Below, in pieces: positions 15,659 to 24,246 of a stretch of 64,000 nt of DNA. The stretch is from the NCBI RefSeq assembly GCF_002101885.1, contig NZ_LQPS01000016.1:1-64000 (forward strand), in the 5' to 3' direction. This DNA is from Mycolicibacter senuensis (GTDB taxonomy: Bacteria; Actinomycetota; Actinomycetes; Mycobacteriales; Mycobacteriaceae). Made by a program: the position numbers and the translations under genes. Numbering within the stretch: the stretch's first letter is position 1; every line of letters starts with the position of its first letter. Under the pieces are notes generated by a model. It did not search any database, was not told the origin of the DNA, and was given only the letters and a program-made list of their open reading frames with translations.

Positions 15659-15933
15659 CTGAGCAGGTCAGACCCGTGCGACGGGCACGGCGACTCCCTC
15701 CTCGGCCGCGGATCACCGACCGGCGCGGACGGCGGTCACCCGCCGCCTAGCTGAGGTCCCGCTGAGCTTGACGCCCGGGCAGCGGAACTGTTGCGAGCGA
15801 TCATGGCGATGACCTTTCCGGACCAGCGCCCCGCTCGAGCCGATCTTGAAGTGGCCCGATTCGGAATAGATCACACTAGGAGTCATCTATCCCACCCAAT
15901 ATCAGGATAAACGGCTGACAATCTGCGTTTTCA

Positions 15934-15962
15934 TTGACAAGAAGTTGCCGCCGTCATACCTT
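15934..15962 (+). promoter_or_regulatory. SigA-type promoter of the PGRS-like gene
   Basis: TTGACA (15934-15939), a 17-bp spacer and TACCTT (15957-15962), about 80 bp before the start codon of the glycine-rich protein. It lies in an A/T-richer part of the otherwise empty 15659-16043 gap. Confidence 0.7.
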
Positions 15963-16043
15963 AGAGCCACCTAAGCGCCGGGGTTCTCGACGTGTTCGGA
16001 AAGTCGATCGGCCCGGGACAGGGCAAAGAAGGGAAACGGGGGC

Positions 16044-16754
16044 ATGGCTAATCGGGGGAGCATCGATAGGGGCACTGCGCAACCACGGTCGCGCCGGCGG
16101 AATCGAGCGGTGGGGGCCGCGGCGTCGCTGGGGACGTTCCTGACGTTCGGCGTGATGCCGTTAGCCCCGGCCCAGGCCGACGAGTTCGGTTGGATCGCGG
16201 ACGTGTTCGACGTGTCCGCCTGGGTCCCGGCCGATGACGGTGGCGCGTCGGATGCCGTGAACTGGTTGGCCCCGGCGAGCTGGGACCTGGACGGTCTGCC
16301 GGGTAGCGCGGTGTCGCCGTCGGACGCTTCTTGGGACGACTGGGCCGAACCATGGATCTACCTGCTGAAGATGATCCAGGCCGACTTCTGGATGGTCTTC
16401 AGCCATACGGTCAACGAATGGTTCGGAAACGGGCACATGCTGATCGGCGATGGCGCCGACGGTTACGACGGCGGCACTGTGGCAGCGGCCGCCGGCGAGC
16501 CCGGCGGGTTGTGGTGGGGGGACGGCGGTGACGGCGGTACTTCCGCTTCGGGTGTTGGCGGTGCCGGTGGCGCGGCGTACTTCGGTAATGGCGGTGCCGG
16601 CGGTGAGGGCGTCGACGGTGCCGACGGTGGCCCCGGTGGCACTGTCGCCTACTTCGGCAACGGCGGTGACGGCGGTGATGGGGGTGACGGCGGTCCCGGT
16701 GGTCAGGGCGGTTGGTTGTACGGAAACGACGGGAGCCCCGGCGCGACCGGGTAG
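16044..16754 (+). CDS. Secreted PGRS-like glycine-rich protein without PE domain
   Basis: 236 aa from an ATG preceded by GAAGGGAAA. The basic N-terminus (RSRRRNR), a hydrophobic segment and a cleavage-like APAQADE form a signal peptide at about 20-47. A Trp/Asp-rich region follows (WVPADDGG, WDDWAEPW). The last 85 residues are GGDGG/GNGG repeats like the PGRS domain, interrupted by AYFGNGG units. It differs from true PE_PGRS proteins in using a Sec-type signal instead of a PE domain. Probably exported; its role is unknown. Confidence 0.8.
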   Translation: MANRGSIDRGTAQPRSRRRNRAVGAAASLGTFLTFGVMPLAPAQADEFGWIADVFDVSAWVPADDGGASDAVNWLAPASWDLDGLPGSAVSPSDASWDDWAEPWIYLLKMIQADFWMVFSHTVNEWFGNGHMLIGDGADGYDGGTVAAAAGEPGGLWWGDGGDGGTSASGVGGAGGAAYFGNGGAGGEGVDGADGGPGGTVAYFGNGGDGGDGGDGGPGGQGGWLYGNDGSPGATG

Positions 16755-16829
16755 GCCGGCAGGTCTGGAGCCGGGAGATTTCCGCGATCGGCTCCACGCT
16801 GAGCAGCCACGCACAGCACAATCACCACC

Positions 16830-17639
16830 ATGGGTCTCTTCCCGAAGCCGCACGCCGCCCTGACCGATGCCGAGGTCGCCGACGCCCTCGGCCGCGCGGT
16901 GGCCGTCATCAACCCCTTGCTCGACCTGCTTTCGCAATCCGATCCGATCGGGCTGCGCAAGCGCACCCGTCGCCTGCTCGCACCGCCGCGTGGGGTGACC
17001 GGCCGGATCCGCCGGTTCCGGCTCCGACGGCGGCGTAACGAGGCCGGCCGCGGCCCCAGCGCCGCCGACCGCGCCAGAAACGCCGGCGCGCAGTTGATCA
17101 ACGCCGCCGACCTGCCGGGCACCGCCGCCTGGGACCGGATGAGCCGTGACGAGCGGGTGCATTGGTGGGTGCACCGGGTCGGCGCGCTGAACACCGTGGT
17201 GGTGGCCTCGCCGCGCATCTTCGGGTGGCTGGCACGGGTGGTGCCGGTCGGCGAGCTGGCCGGATTCGTCAATCACGCCATCGTGCTGTGTGCGCTGGCC
17301 CGTGAGTACGGCGTCACCGACCGGCGCGAGCAGGTGCGGCTGCTGGCGGCGGTGCTGTGCGACCGGCGGCTGCCCGAGGACGTCCACGTGCCCACTCCGT
17401 CGGAACCCAAGCCGCCGCGGGACAGCCCGGGCGTCGCTCGGAGCATCTGGCAGCTGGCCGGGATCCTGCGGGCGACCTTCGAGGAGGCGGCCAAGCGGCC
17501 ACACCCCAACAAGCTGTACCAACGGCTCAGTCTGCTGCCCGGGATCGGGGCGATCGCAGGCTATTTCGGCGAGCGCGGCGCACTGTCCCGGGCGGCGGAA
17601 GAAGGCGTGGCCTGGCTCGACCAGCGCAGCCTCCCTTAG
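16830..17639 (+). CDS. Conserved mycobacterial protein of unknown function (269 aa)
   Basis: Starts MGLFPKPHAALTDAEVADALG. A basic Arg-rich patch spans about residues 48-72, and moderately hydrophobic helices follow around 125-160 (VVVASPRIFGWLARVVPVGELAGFVNHAIVLCALAREYGV). The C-terminus is rich in helix-formers and includes LLPGIGAIAGYFGERGALSRA, which looks like a membrane-associated segment. I do not recognise the family. The stop overlaps the end of the convergent GH16 gene by 4 nt. Confidence 0.75.
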   Translation: MGLFPKPHAALTDAEVADALGRAVAVINPLLDLLSQSDPIGLRKRTRRLLAPPRGVTGRIRRFRLRRRRNEAGRGPSAADRARNAGAQLINAADLPGTAAWDRMSRDERVHWWVHRVGALNTVVVASPRIFGWLARVVPVGELAGFVNHAIVLCALAREYGVTDRREQVRLLAAVLCDRRLPEDVHVPTPSEPKPPRDSPGVARSIWQLAGILRATFEEAAKRPHPNKLYQRLSLLPGIGAIAGYFGERGALSRAAEEGVAWLDQRSLP

Positions 17640-18457
17640 AACACCCGTATCCAGTCGACGAGCATCTCAGCCGGGTAGCTGCCCGGCCCGGGATCGCCGC
17701 CGCCCGAACCAGCGATGGCCAGATTCAGCACCGTGAACACCTGGTAGCCGGGGTCATTGAACGGCCAGTCGGCGATCGAGTTCGCCGGGACGGTGAAGTA
17801 GGGCGCGGCGCCGTCGACGTAGTCGCGCCAGAACCGGATGCCGTCCTCGTCCCACCGGCATCGCCAGGTGTGCCAGGCGCTGTCCATCGCGATCTGGTGG
17901 GTCGCCCATTCGGCGCCGTTGGCTTTGGTGTGGACAGTGGTCGCCGAGGGCCAGCTGCCGTTGCCGTACCACTCCAGCACGTCGATCTCGCCACGATCCT
18001 CGTTGCCCATCCACCAGGCGGGCCAGGCGCCGGGTGTCAGGCAGTTGAGTTTGATGCGGGCTTCCCAGGTGTGACCGATGCCGCCGGTCCACCGGCTCGC
18101 GACCTTGCCGCTGTAATAGGTGTTGCCGTCCTTGGCGGCGCGCAACACCAGGTTGGACTTGCCGTCGAGGAACACGTTGCGGCGATCGTCGCGATACTGC
18201 CCGACGTTCTCGGGCAGCTCCCAGTACGTCGGGTCCGTCATGGATTCGCGGGCTCGCGCCACGATCCACTTCGCCGAATCCGGTGCTGAACCGGCGGGAC
18301 CGTCGAACTCGTCACTGAACAGGTAGGTCTGGGCCGGCGCGGCAGGCCGTGGACCCGCCGGCGACGGTTGCGCCCACGCCTCCGGTACGCGCATCGCGCT
18401 AGCCAGCATCCCGATCCCGGTGGTCAGCATCAGGCTGCGTCGATTCATCTCGGGCAT
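17636..18457 (-). CDS. Exported glycoside hydrolase family 16 (paralogue of Rv0315)
   Basis: 273 aa. The Tat-like signal NRRSLMLTTGIGMLASAM lies at the N-terminus, with the AWA-QP junction near residue 29. The GH16 lectin-like fold is indicated by LFSDEFDGPAG, by the catalytic motif GEIDVLEWYGN (Glu157 nucleophile, Asp159, Glu162 acid/base) and by the C-terminal LVDWIRVF. The M. tuberculosis relative is described as a beta-1,3-glucanase-type secreted antigen. It probably cleaves beta-glucans outside the cell. About 65 bp separate it from a second GH16 gene. Confidence 0.9.
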   Translation of the reverse strand: MPEMNRRSLMLTTGIGMLASAMRVPEAWAQPSPAGPRPAAPAQTYLFSDEFDGPAGSAPDSAKWIVARARESMTDPTYWELPENVGQYRDDRRNVFLDGKSNLVLRAAKDGNTYYSGKVASRWTGGIGHTWEARIKLNCLTPGAWPAWWMGNEDRGEIDVLEWYGNGSWPSATTVHTKANGAEWATHQIAMDSAWHTWRCRWDEDGIRFWRDYVDGAAPYFTVPANSIADWPFNDPGYQVFTVLNLAIAGSGGGDPGPGSYPAEMLVDWIRVF

Positions 18458-18513
18458 CCTCGAATGGTGCCATCGATCGGCGTCGACGGCACGGCGGAAC
18501 GGCGGAACGCCGG

Positions 18514-19416
18514 TTAGAAGACCCGCACCCAGTCGATCAGCATGTCCGCCGGGTAGCTCCCCTGCCGGGCGTCACCGCCACCGGATCCGCCGACGGCCAG
18601 GTTCAGGATGGGGAAGACCGTGTAGCCGGGGTCGTTGAACGGCCACACGCGGACCGGTTCCTCGACGTCTTCGATGCCCACGGCCGGGACGCTGAAGTAG
18701 GGCTCCATCCCGTCGACGTAGTCCTGCCAGAAGTACATGCCGCTGGCGTTCCAGGTGACCCGCCAGTTGTGCCAATTGCCGTCGACCGGAAGCGCGAATG
18801 TTTCGAACGCGGTGCCGTACGGGTTGGCATGCACGGTGGTGCCGGACGGCCACTCGCCGTTGCCGTACCACTCCATCATGTCGATCTCGCCCTCGCGGCC
18901 CGGGTCGTCGTTGGACAGCCACCATGCGGGCCAGCAACCCGCGGTCTGGCAGTTCAGCTTGATCCGGGCTTCCCAGGTGGTGCCGATGCCACCACGCCAA
19001 TTACCGTGCACCAGCCCGCCGAAGTAGGTGTTGCCCTCCTGGGTGGCGCGGATGACGAGGTTGGACTTGCCGTCGAGGAAGACGTTCTTGCGGTTGTCGC
19101 GGTACTGGTAGAAGTACTCGGGCCGGTCCCAGCCCACCGGGCGGCGAATCGGGGTGCGGTGGTTGGAGACCGTCCACTTCGACCGGTCCGGGGCGGAACC
19201 GGCTGGGCCGTCGAATTCGTCATGCCAGATGAAGCCGCCGGGCTTGGCGCCGGCGCCGGGCACTGCCGGGTCGCCCGGTGCGGCCGGTGGCTGGGTCGGG
19301 TCGCCGGGCGCCCCGGGAGGCGCGGGAACGGCTCTGGCCAGCGGGTTCGGGGCCGTGGCGGCCAGCGCCCCGGCACCCAGCATCATCATGACTTGGCGGC
19401 GGTTCATCTCAGGCAC
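18514..19416 (-). CDS. Exported GH16 glucanase-type protein (Rv0315 counterpart)
   Basis: 300 aa from a GTG (VPEMNRRQVM), matching the MPEMNRR start of the neighbour; the upstream ATG frame lacks support. It has a Tat-like RR signal and a Pro-rich linker (about 30-60). The GH16 domain carries the catalytic EIDMMEWYGN (Glu177, Asp179, Glu182) and the same WPFNDPGYTVF and DWVRVF C-terminal motifs as Rv0315. The role is likely extracellular beta-1,3-glucan hydrolysis. Together with the shorter paralogue it forms a tandem pair. Confidence 0.92.
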   Translation of the reverse strand: MPEMNRRQVMMMLGAGALAATAPNPLARAVPAPPGAPGDPTQPPAAPGDPAVPGAGAKPGGFIWHDEFDGPAGSAPDRSKWTVSNHRTPIRRPVGWDRPEYFYQYRDNRKNVFLDGKSNLVIRATQEGNTYFGGLVHGNWRGGIGTTWEARIKLNCQTAGCWPAWWLSNDDPGREGEIDMMEWYGNGEWPSGTTVHANPYGTAFETFALPVDGNWHNWRVTWNASGMYFWQDYVDGMEPYFSVPAVGIEDVEEPVRVWPFNDPGYTVFPILNLAVGGSGGGDARQGSYPADMLIDWVRVF

Positions 19417-19482
19417 GGTGGCAATGTAACCCACGCCGGAACCGTGTCAAACCAGGCGTGCCCCGCCTGTCGGTGGACTACG

Positions 19483-19866
19483 TCACTCGGTTTGGTCAGC
19501 ACTGTCGTCGAGCACACCGACCGCAATTCCATAAGGCAAAAACCGTACTTTTCGTCTGGGATCGGGATTGCGTTGGCTGGCTCGCAGGGCATCGATCTCG
19601 GTGGCGTAGACCTGCTCGACCCGGGCCGCGCCGTCGTCACCGACGGTGTAGATGGCCCACACGCCGTCGCCGGTCTCGCCGGTGGTCGGCGGCCCGGACC
19701 GCGCCGCCTGGGCCAGGTCGGCGAGAATCCCGCCCCAGCCCACCCGGCTGCCGGAGCCGACCGCTCCGGAGAACCGGTCGAACGCGGCGCGCAGCCCCTC
19801 ACCGGCCTCGCGCATGATCCGATCCAGATCCTCGGAATCGAATCCGAATGAACCGTCGTTGCTCAT
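19483..19866 (-). CDS. Conserved hypothetical protein (Rv0313-like)
   Basis: 127 aa from MSNDGSFGFDSEDLDRIMREAGEGL. Length, start and the position next to the Rv0315-type gene match M. tuberculosis Rv0313. The C-terminal half looks like a small alpha/beta domain (GVWAIYTVGDDGAARVEQVYATEIDALRA). There is no signal peptide or membrane segment. Function unknown. Confidence 0.8.
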   Translation of the reverse strand: MSNDGSFGFDSEDLDRIMREAGEGLRAAFDRFSGAVGSGSRVGWGGILADLAQAARSGPPTTGETGDGVWAIYTVGDDGAARVEQVYATEIDALRASQRNPDPRRKVRFLPYGIAVGVLDDSADQTE

Positions 19867-19945
19867 CGCCAACCCCTTCCGGCCCGGTGTCACACCCCAG
19901 TGTGCCTGCGTCGGGCTGGGTCTGGCCAGCGTCGTCCGGCCGGTG

Positions 19946-20800
19946 TCAGGCGGCGCCGACCCGGTCGCGCTCGTCGATCAGCCGCCGCCCGCTGCTCAGC
20001 CGGCGGCGCATCGCCCACAGGTAGTAGCGCGACGGCAACCAGCGGATCGGCCGCGGCACCAGCCGGTACACCGGCGGCAGCACCGCCATCAGCGCGTCGA
20101 ACAGCTGCTGATCGCGTGGGCTCCAGGTCCAGTGCAGTTGCTCGCGGAGTTGCGGCGGCAGCAGGCCCCGGGTGATCCACCGGTTCAACGGCATGCCGAG
20201 CCGGATCAACAGCGGCGAGTCGCCGCCGCGGAACAGCTCGTGGCAGAACGCCCGAACGTGGTCGTCGATGGTCAGCTCGTCGAGCTTGCGCTGCCAGTAC
20301 TGCTCGAACTCGGCGCGGGTCGCCGGCCACATCTCCGGCTTGACCTGCAGCGTGGTGCCGTAGACCGCCGACTGCTGATACAGCCGTTCGGCGGTGGCCT
20401 CGTCCATCGGGCCCAGGAAGCGCTCGTAGAGGTCTTGGCCGTTCTTGTAGAGCGTTGCCGCCACCCACAGCTGTAGATCGGGGTCGAAGCCGTTGTAGGT
20501 CACCGGGCCGTCCGGTTTCGACTTCACCGGCACGTGCGCCTGGTTGACCATCTTGGCCACCGCCCGCCGCTCCTCTTCGGTACCGAGGGTGGTGACGTAG
20601 ATGTAGGTCATGGTGGTGCGCAGCCGGTCCAGCGGCCGCGACAGCACGGTGGAGTGATCGGCGACGCCGTGGCCGACGCCGGGCTCGGCCAGCTGCAACA
20701 GCACCGTCACGCCGGCGCCGAGGAACAGGAAACCCTCCCCGACGTAGTCGGCCAGGTTCAGACCCCGGTCGACCGGTGGTCGGGATAGCTGCATAACCAT
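19946..20800 (-). CDS. MpaB/latex-clearing-type oxygenase (DUF2236)
   Basis: 284 aa from an ATG with GGAGAGGG at good distance. The sequence shows the family signatures of the MpaB-like haem oxygenases: a helical N-terminus with GEGFLFLGAGVTVLLQLAEPGVGHGVADHS, RPLDRLRTTMTYIYVTTLGTEEER with the conserved Arg/Thr, and VAATLYKNGQDLYERF. Known relatives act on prenyl side chains or rubber; the substrate here is unknown. It is divergent from a TetR regulator and shares an operator with it. Confidence 0.85.
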   Translation of the reverse strand: MVMQLSRPPVDRGLNLADYVGEGFLFLGAGVTVLLQLAEPGVGHGVADHSTVLSRPLDRLRTTMTYIYVTTLGTEEERRAVAKMVNQAHVPVKSKPDGPVTYNGFDPDLQLWVAATLYKNGQDLYERFLGPMDEATAERLYQQSAVYGTTLQVKPEMWPATRAEFEQYWQRKLDELTIDDHVRAFCHELFRGGDSPLLIRLGMPLNRWITRGLLPPQLREQLHWTWSPRDQQLFDALMAVLPPVYRLVPRPIRWLPSRYYLWAMRRRLSSGRRLIDERDRVGAA

Positions 20801-20819
20801 GGTCACACCCTCTCCGTTG

Positions 20820-20846
20820 TGCAACGATTCAACGATAATTGTTGCA
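20820..20846. promoter_or_regulatory. Palindromic TetR operator between mpaB-like gene and tetR
   Basis: TGCAAC (20820-20825) and GTTGCA (20841-20846) form an inverted repeat with a 15-bp A/T-rich spacer containing a direct CAACGAT repeat. Its placement between two divergent genes, one encoding a TetR protein, fits autoregulation and control of the oxygenase. Confidence 0.65.
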
Positions 20847-20892
20847 TCGTTCGGAGGGGTTGGCAACGGTTTCGGCGGTAGATTCGACTCCG

Positions 20893-21534
20893 ATGGCCGC
20901 CAATCCGTTGTTTGCGCTGCTCGGGGCGCCAGACGAGTCCGACGCCGATGCCCCCATCCTGCGGGCTGCCCTGGAGCAGTTCGCCCTGACCGGGGTACGA
21001 CGAACCAGTACCGACGACATCGCCCGCCGCGCCGGGGTCAACCGGGCCACCCTCTACCGGCGACTGGGCGCCAAGAGCGACATCGTCGCGGCCGCATTCC
21101 TCTACGAGGCCGGCCGGGTGCTGACACAGATCGACTCCGGCAGCGGTGTGCTGGCCGACCGTCCGAGCGACACCGAGATCGACGACTACCTCGTGCGGTT
21201 CTGCACCACGACACTGACCACGTTGCGTGACAACCGATTGCTGCACCAGCTGCTCGAGGTCGACCGCGATGAGACGCTGCGAGCGCTGACCGTCGGAGCC
21301 GGTGACGTGGTCGAACTTGCGTCCGCCTTCCTCGCCGAGCGCATCCGGTTGGTGCGCCAGCGCTCCGGAGGCTCGACCGACGCGAGCGAGATCGCTTCCC
21401 TGTCAGCGGTGCTGGCCCGGCTGACCCAGTCACTGCTGTTGACGCCGGACGGGCCGCCGCACTTGCACACCCACGCCGATATCACGACGTTCGCCGCCTC
21501 GGTGTTGGTTCCGCTGATCCGCGGGCGGGCCTAG
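20893..21534 (+). CDS. TetR-family transcriptional regulator
   Basis: 213 aa from MAANPLFALLG. The HTH is RRTSTDDIARRAGVNRATLYRRLGAKSDIV (about residues 36-65), typical TetR. The C-terminal ligand domain has no recognised specificity. It is predicted to repress the divergent MpaB-like oxygenase through the palindrome between them. Confidence 0.9.
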   Translation: MAANPLFALLGAPDESDADAPILRAALEQFALTGVRRTSTDDIARRAGVNRATLYRRLGAKSDIVAAAFLYEAGRVLTQIDSGSGVLADRPSDTEIDDYLVRFCTTTLTTLRDNRLLHQLLEVDRDETLRALTVGAGDVVELASAFLAERIRLVRQRSGGSTDASEIASLSAVLARLTQSLLLTPDGPPHLHTHADITTFAASVLVPLIRGRA

Positions 21535-22265
21535 TTCTCCGGCACCGTGATCGGAATCGGTATCGGCACCAAGGGAATTCGCAGATACTCGGTCGTCATC
21601 GGCACGGTCGTGGTCGGCGGCACGGTGGTCGTCGGCGGCGCGGTGGTGCTCGGCGGCACCGTGGTGGTCGGGGGTGCCGTCGTCGTGGTGGGCGCCGTTG
21701 TCGTGGTGGTGCTCGGCGGATGCGTGGTCGTCGTGGTGGTGGGTGGCACCGTCGTGGTGGTGGTGCTCGGCGGCGCGGTGGTGGTCGGCGGCGGCGCGGT
21801 GGCCACCGGAGGCGGCGGAGGTGCGGGCGTGCTGGGGGCCGGAGGCGGCGGCAACTCGCTGGACGGCGGGGCCGGCGGCGCCACCACGGCACTGGTCTCC
21901 GGCTGAACGGGTGCTTGCTCCTCAGAGCTGCGCGCCAAGCTGTAAAGCGCGCCGGCGACCGCGATCAGCGCCACCAGAATGCCGAAGCCGAGTGCGTACA
22001 GCGGCAGCCGCGACGGGTGGCGGCGACCGGGGACCGGTGCCGGAGGCGGCGGGGCAGCCGGTCGGCGTCCGGTGCCCGGCGAGTCGTCGTAGCGGTCCTC
22101 GACGTAGGGCACCGGTTCGGCGCCGGCGCTGCCGTCCTCCTGCGACCAGGCGAATGCGCCGACGACGGAACCGGTTCCTGGAGCAGAGGTCACTGTCGGC
22201 GCCATCGCGGTCGCCTCGACTGCGTCGGCTTCCCGGGTGACATCGTCGTCCTGCGGGTCGTACAT
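21531..22265 (-). CDS. Single-pass membrane protein with Pro/Thr repeat tail
   Basis: About 244 aa from MYDPQDDDV. The N-terminal cytosolic part is acidic. One transmembrane helix (LPLYALGFGILVALIAVAGALYSLA, about 90-114) is followed by an extracellular region of PPPxP and then long TTT/PPTTTT runs (about 150-225). The end is IPLVPIPIPITVPEN. Such Thr/Pro-rich stalks span the cell wall and are often mannosylated in mycobacteria. Downstream of the Rv0311-type gene on the same strand. Confidence 0.75.
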   Translation of the reverse strand: MYDPQDDDVTREADAVEATAMAPTVTSAPGTGSVVGAFAWSQEDGSAGAEPVPYVEDRYDDSPGTGRRPAAPPPPAPVPGRRHPSRLPLYALGFGILVALIAVAGALYSLARSSEEQAPVQPETSAVVAPPAPPSSELPPPPAPSTPAPPPPPVATAPPPTTTAPPSTTTTTVPPTTTTTTHPPSTTTTTAPTTTTAPPTTTVPPSTTAPPTTTVPPTTTVPMTTEYLRIPLVPIPIPITVPEN

Positions 22266-22352
22266 ATGCTGCTTACCTTGGATCGACAACGGCTAGTGTC
22301 GTGACCACGTTAGGGGCACGCGCGGTGAGCCGCCACCGCCGAGACCATAGGG

Positions 22353-23579
22353 TTATACAACCGTTAGCGGCAACGACTTTCGGGTGCGGAACTGGAAGGT
22401 CGCACCGCCGCTGACCTTGGTCACCATCACCTCGGGCAACTCCTTGGCCTCGGTGTCGGTTTCGATCAGCCGCGCCGTCCACTCGTCGTCGGACCCCTCG
22501 ATGCTCACCCGCAGCAGCGGGTTGACCGCGGTCGCGATGGCCTGCAGCGGGTTGACCTCGGCCGGCGAACACAGCGAAATCCAGGCACCGTCGTCGTGCG
22601 CGGGTGAGCGGCGCACCGAGATCCGGCCGTCACCGATCTCGGCGCGCACGTAGCCGGCCGGATTGAGCAGCGGGTGCAATTCGAAGGTGCGCAGCGCCCC
22701 GGCGATGTCATCGGAGAGCCGCATGGCGTTCTTGATGCGCTCCGCACCCAGCCCGGCCAGTCCGGTCAGCTGGCGACGGCCCACCGAGACCGCCAGCTCG
22801 TCGGTGTCGGCCCGGGCGCGCACCGCCAGCGCGAACGATAGGTACAGCAGGTGCATCTGCAGACACACCTCGTCGGCGATCCGGACCAGTGCCGAGTGGG
22901 AGAACGCGGTGAAGTCGATATCGGACAGCAGCGGCCCGGTGTAGTCCGCCAGTCCTTCGCCGGACGGGTCGATGGCGCCGAGTTCCCAGGTGGCGGCATT
23001 GGTTTCGCTGATCACCGCCAATGCGGGGATCGGCTGGGCGTCGGGATAGGACTCGTCGATGATGACGGTCCAGCAGCAGTGCGGCTGCCGGTCGACCGGC
23101 GTGCGGGGCGGCCGGTGCACCGGGCGGCACTGCGCCTTCGCGTTGGTCGCCACCGCGGTGGCGTCGAAGGTCGGGTCTTCGATGGTGTGGCACATGCCGA
23201 AGACGTAGTCCTCGCCCATCGGCTCCACGTCGAGCAAGGCGCCGCAGCTGGCCAACTCGAATTCGCCGTTCCAGCGGTCGTGGACGGTGAAGCGGAAGTC
23301 CATGAACTGCGGCGGTGAGCCGATGTCGAACTGCAGGCCTTTGAAGATGGTGGGCACGTCGTTGCCGACGTAGCCCAGCGCCCGCTGCATGCGCCGGGTG
23401 TAGACCGGGCTCGAGCCGGCCCACTCCTCGATGGCGATCTGCAACATCTCCTCGCGGCCGAACTCTTGGATGCACCAGGCCATCCCGGAGCGGTCGATCA
23501 TGTGCCCGATGAGCAACAACTCGGGTACCAGCACGGCCAACTCGTCGCGCGACAGCGACGCATACCTGGATTCGGTCAC
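22353..23579 (-). CDS. Conserved mycobacterial protein (Rv0311-like, 408 aa)
   Basis: Length and context match M. tuberculosis Rv0311 (409 aa). No signal peptide or membrane helix is seen. The central region is cysteine- and histidine-containing (CHTIEDPTFDATAV; HCCWTVIIDESYPDAQ), with a helical stretch about 245-330. No enzyme motif is recognised. It is divergent from a TetR regulator with a shared palindromic site, so it is probably that regulator's target. Confidence 0.8.
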   Translation of the reverse strand: MTESRYASLSRDELAVLVPELLLIGHMIDRSGMAWCIQEFGREEMLQIAIEEWAGSSPVYTRRMQRALGYVGNDVPTIFKGLQFDIGSPPQFMDFRFTVHDRWNGEFELASCGALLDVEPMGEDYVFGMCHTIEDPTFDATAVATNAKAQCRPVHRPPRTPVDRQPHCCWTVIIDESYPDAQPIPALAVISETNAATWELGAIDPSGEGLADYTGPLLSDIDFTAFSHSALVRIADEVCLQMHLLYLSFALAVRARADTDELAVSVGRRQLTGLAGLGAERIKNAMRLSDDIAGALRTFELHPLLNPAGYVRAEIGDGRISVRRSPAHDDGAWISLCSPAEVNPLQAIATAVNPLLRVSIEGSDDEWTARLIETDTEAKELPEVMVTKVSGGATFQFRTRKSLPLTVV

Positions 23580-23596
23580 AGAAGAAAAAATAGACC

Positions 23597-23615
23597 TGAC
23601 TATGTTATAAAGTCA
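23597..23615. promoter_or_regulatory. Palindromic operator between Rv0311-like gene and tetR
   Basis: TGACT (23597-23601) and AGTCA (23611-23615) flank ATGTTATAA in an A/T-rich spacer of only 39 bp between the divergent start codons. Probably the TetR binding site overlapping both promoters. Confidence 0.6.
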
Positions 23616-23618
23616 ACA

Positions 23619-24245
23619 ATGGGAATTTCCGCTGGTACCAGCCCGTCTCCCGGTCCAACGCGGCGAACCACCGCGCCCCGCAAGCGCGGCGACGACACCC
23701 GCGCCCGGATCATCGAGGAGACGGTGCGCTGCATCACCGACGAGGGCTTCGGCGCAGCCACCGCCAAACACGTGGCCGAACGGGCCGGGGTGACCTGGGG
23801 CGTCATCCAGTACCACTTCGGCGACCGCAACGGGCTGCTGATGGCCGTGGTCGACGACGGCGTCGCCCGGTTACTGGCGAGCCTGTCGGCGGTCGACGTC
23901 GGCGGGCTGGAACTGCGGCAGCGCATCGAGGCCGTCGTCGACACCGCGTGGCGCTGCTACGCCAGCCCGACCTCCCTGGCGGCGTTCGAGATCCTGCGAG
24001 CCACCCGGGGCAGCCTCGGCGAGCAGTCCTACGAGCACCTGCTGCAGATGAACGAGGCGATCAACCGGCTGGGCGTGCTGGTCTCCGATGACCCGGCGGA
24101 TTCCGGTGTGGCCGACGTGATCTGGGCATCGCTGCGGGGAATCGTGTTGGCACAGATGATCATCGGCGGAGAGTTCGACTGGCAGGCCGAACGGCGGGCG
24201 CTGATCGAGATGGTCAGCCACTACTTGGAGCGCGAGCGCCGCTAA
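23619..24245 (+). CDS. TetR/AcrR-family regulator (Rv0302-like)
   Basis: 208 aa from MGISAGTSPSPG; the upstream frame would overlap the divergent gene. The HTH is FGAATAKHVAERAGVTWGVIQYHFGDRNGLL (about 53-83). The C-terminal domain resembles AcrR-type effector domains. It converges with the PPE genes, with one base between the two stops. It likely regulates itself and the divergent Rv0311-like gene. Confidence 0.9.
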   Translation: MGISAGTSPSPGPTRRTTAPRKRGDDTRARIIEETVRCITDEGFGAATAKHVAERAGVTWGVIQYHFGDRNGLLMAVVDDGVARLLASLSAVDVGGLELRQRIEAVVDTAWRCYASPTSLAAFEILRATRGSLGEQSYEHLLQMNEAINRLGVLVSDDPADSGVADVIWASLRGIVLAQMIIGGEFDWQAERRALIEMVSHYLERERR

Positions 24246-24246
24246 C

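Noticed and set aside
21547..21906. Val/Gly-rich plus-strand ORF
   Set aside because: Antisense of the Thr/Pro repeat tail of the membrane protein.
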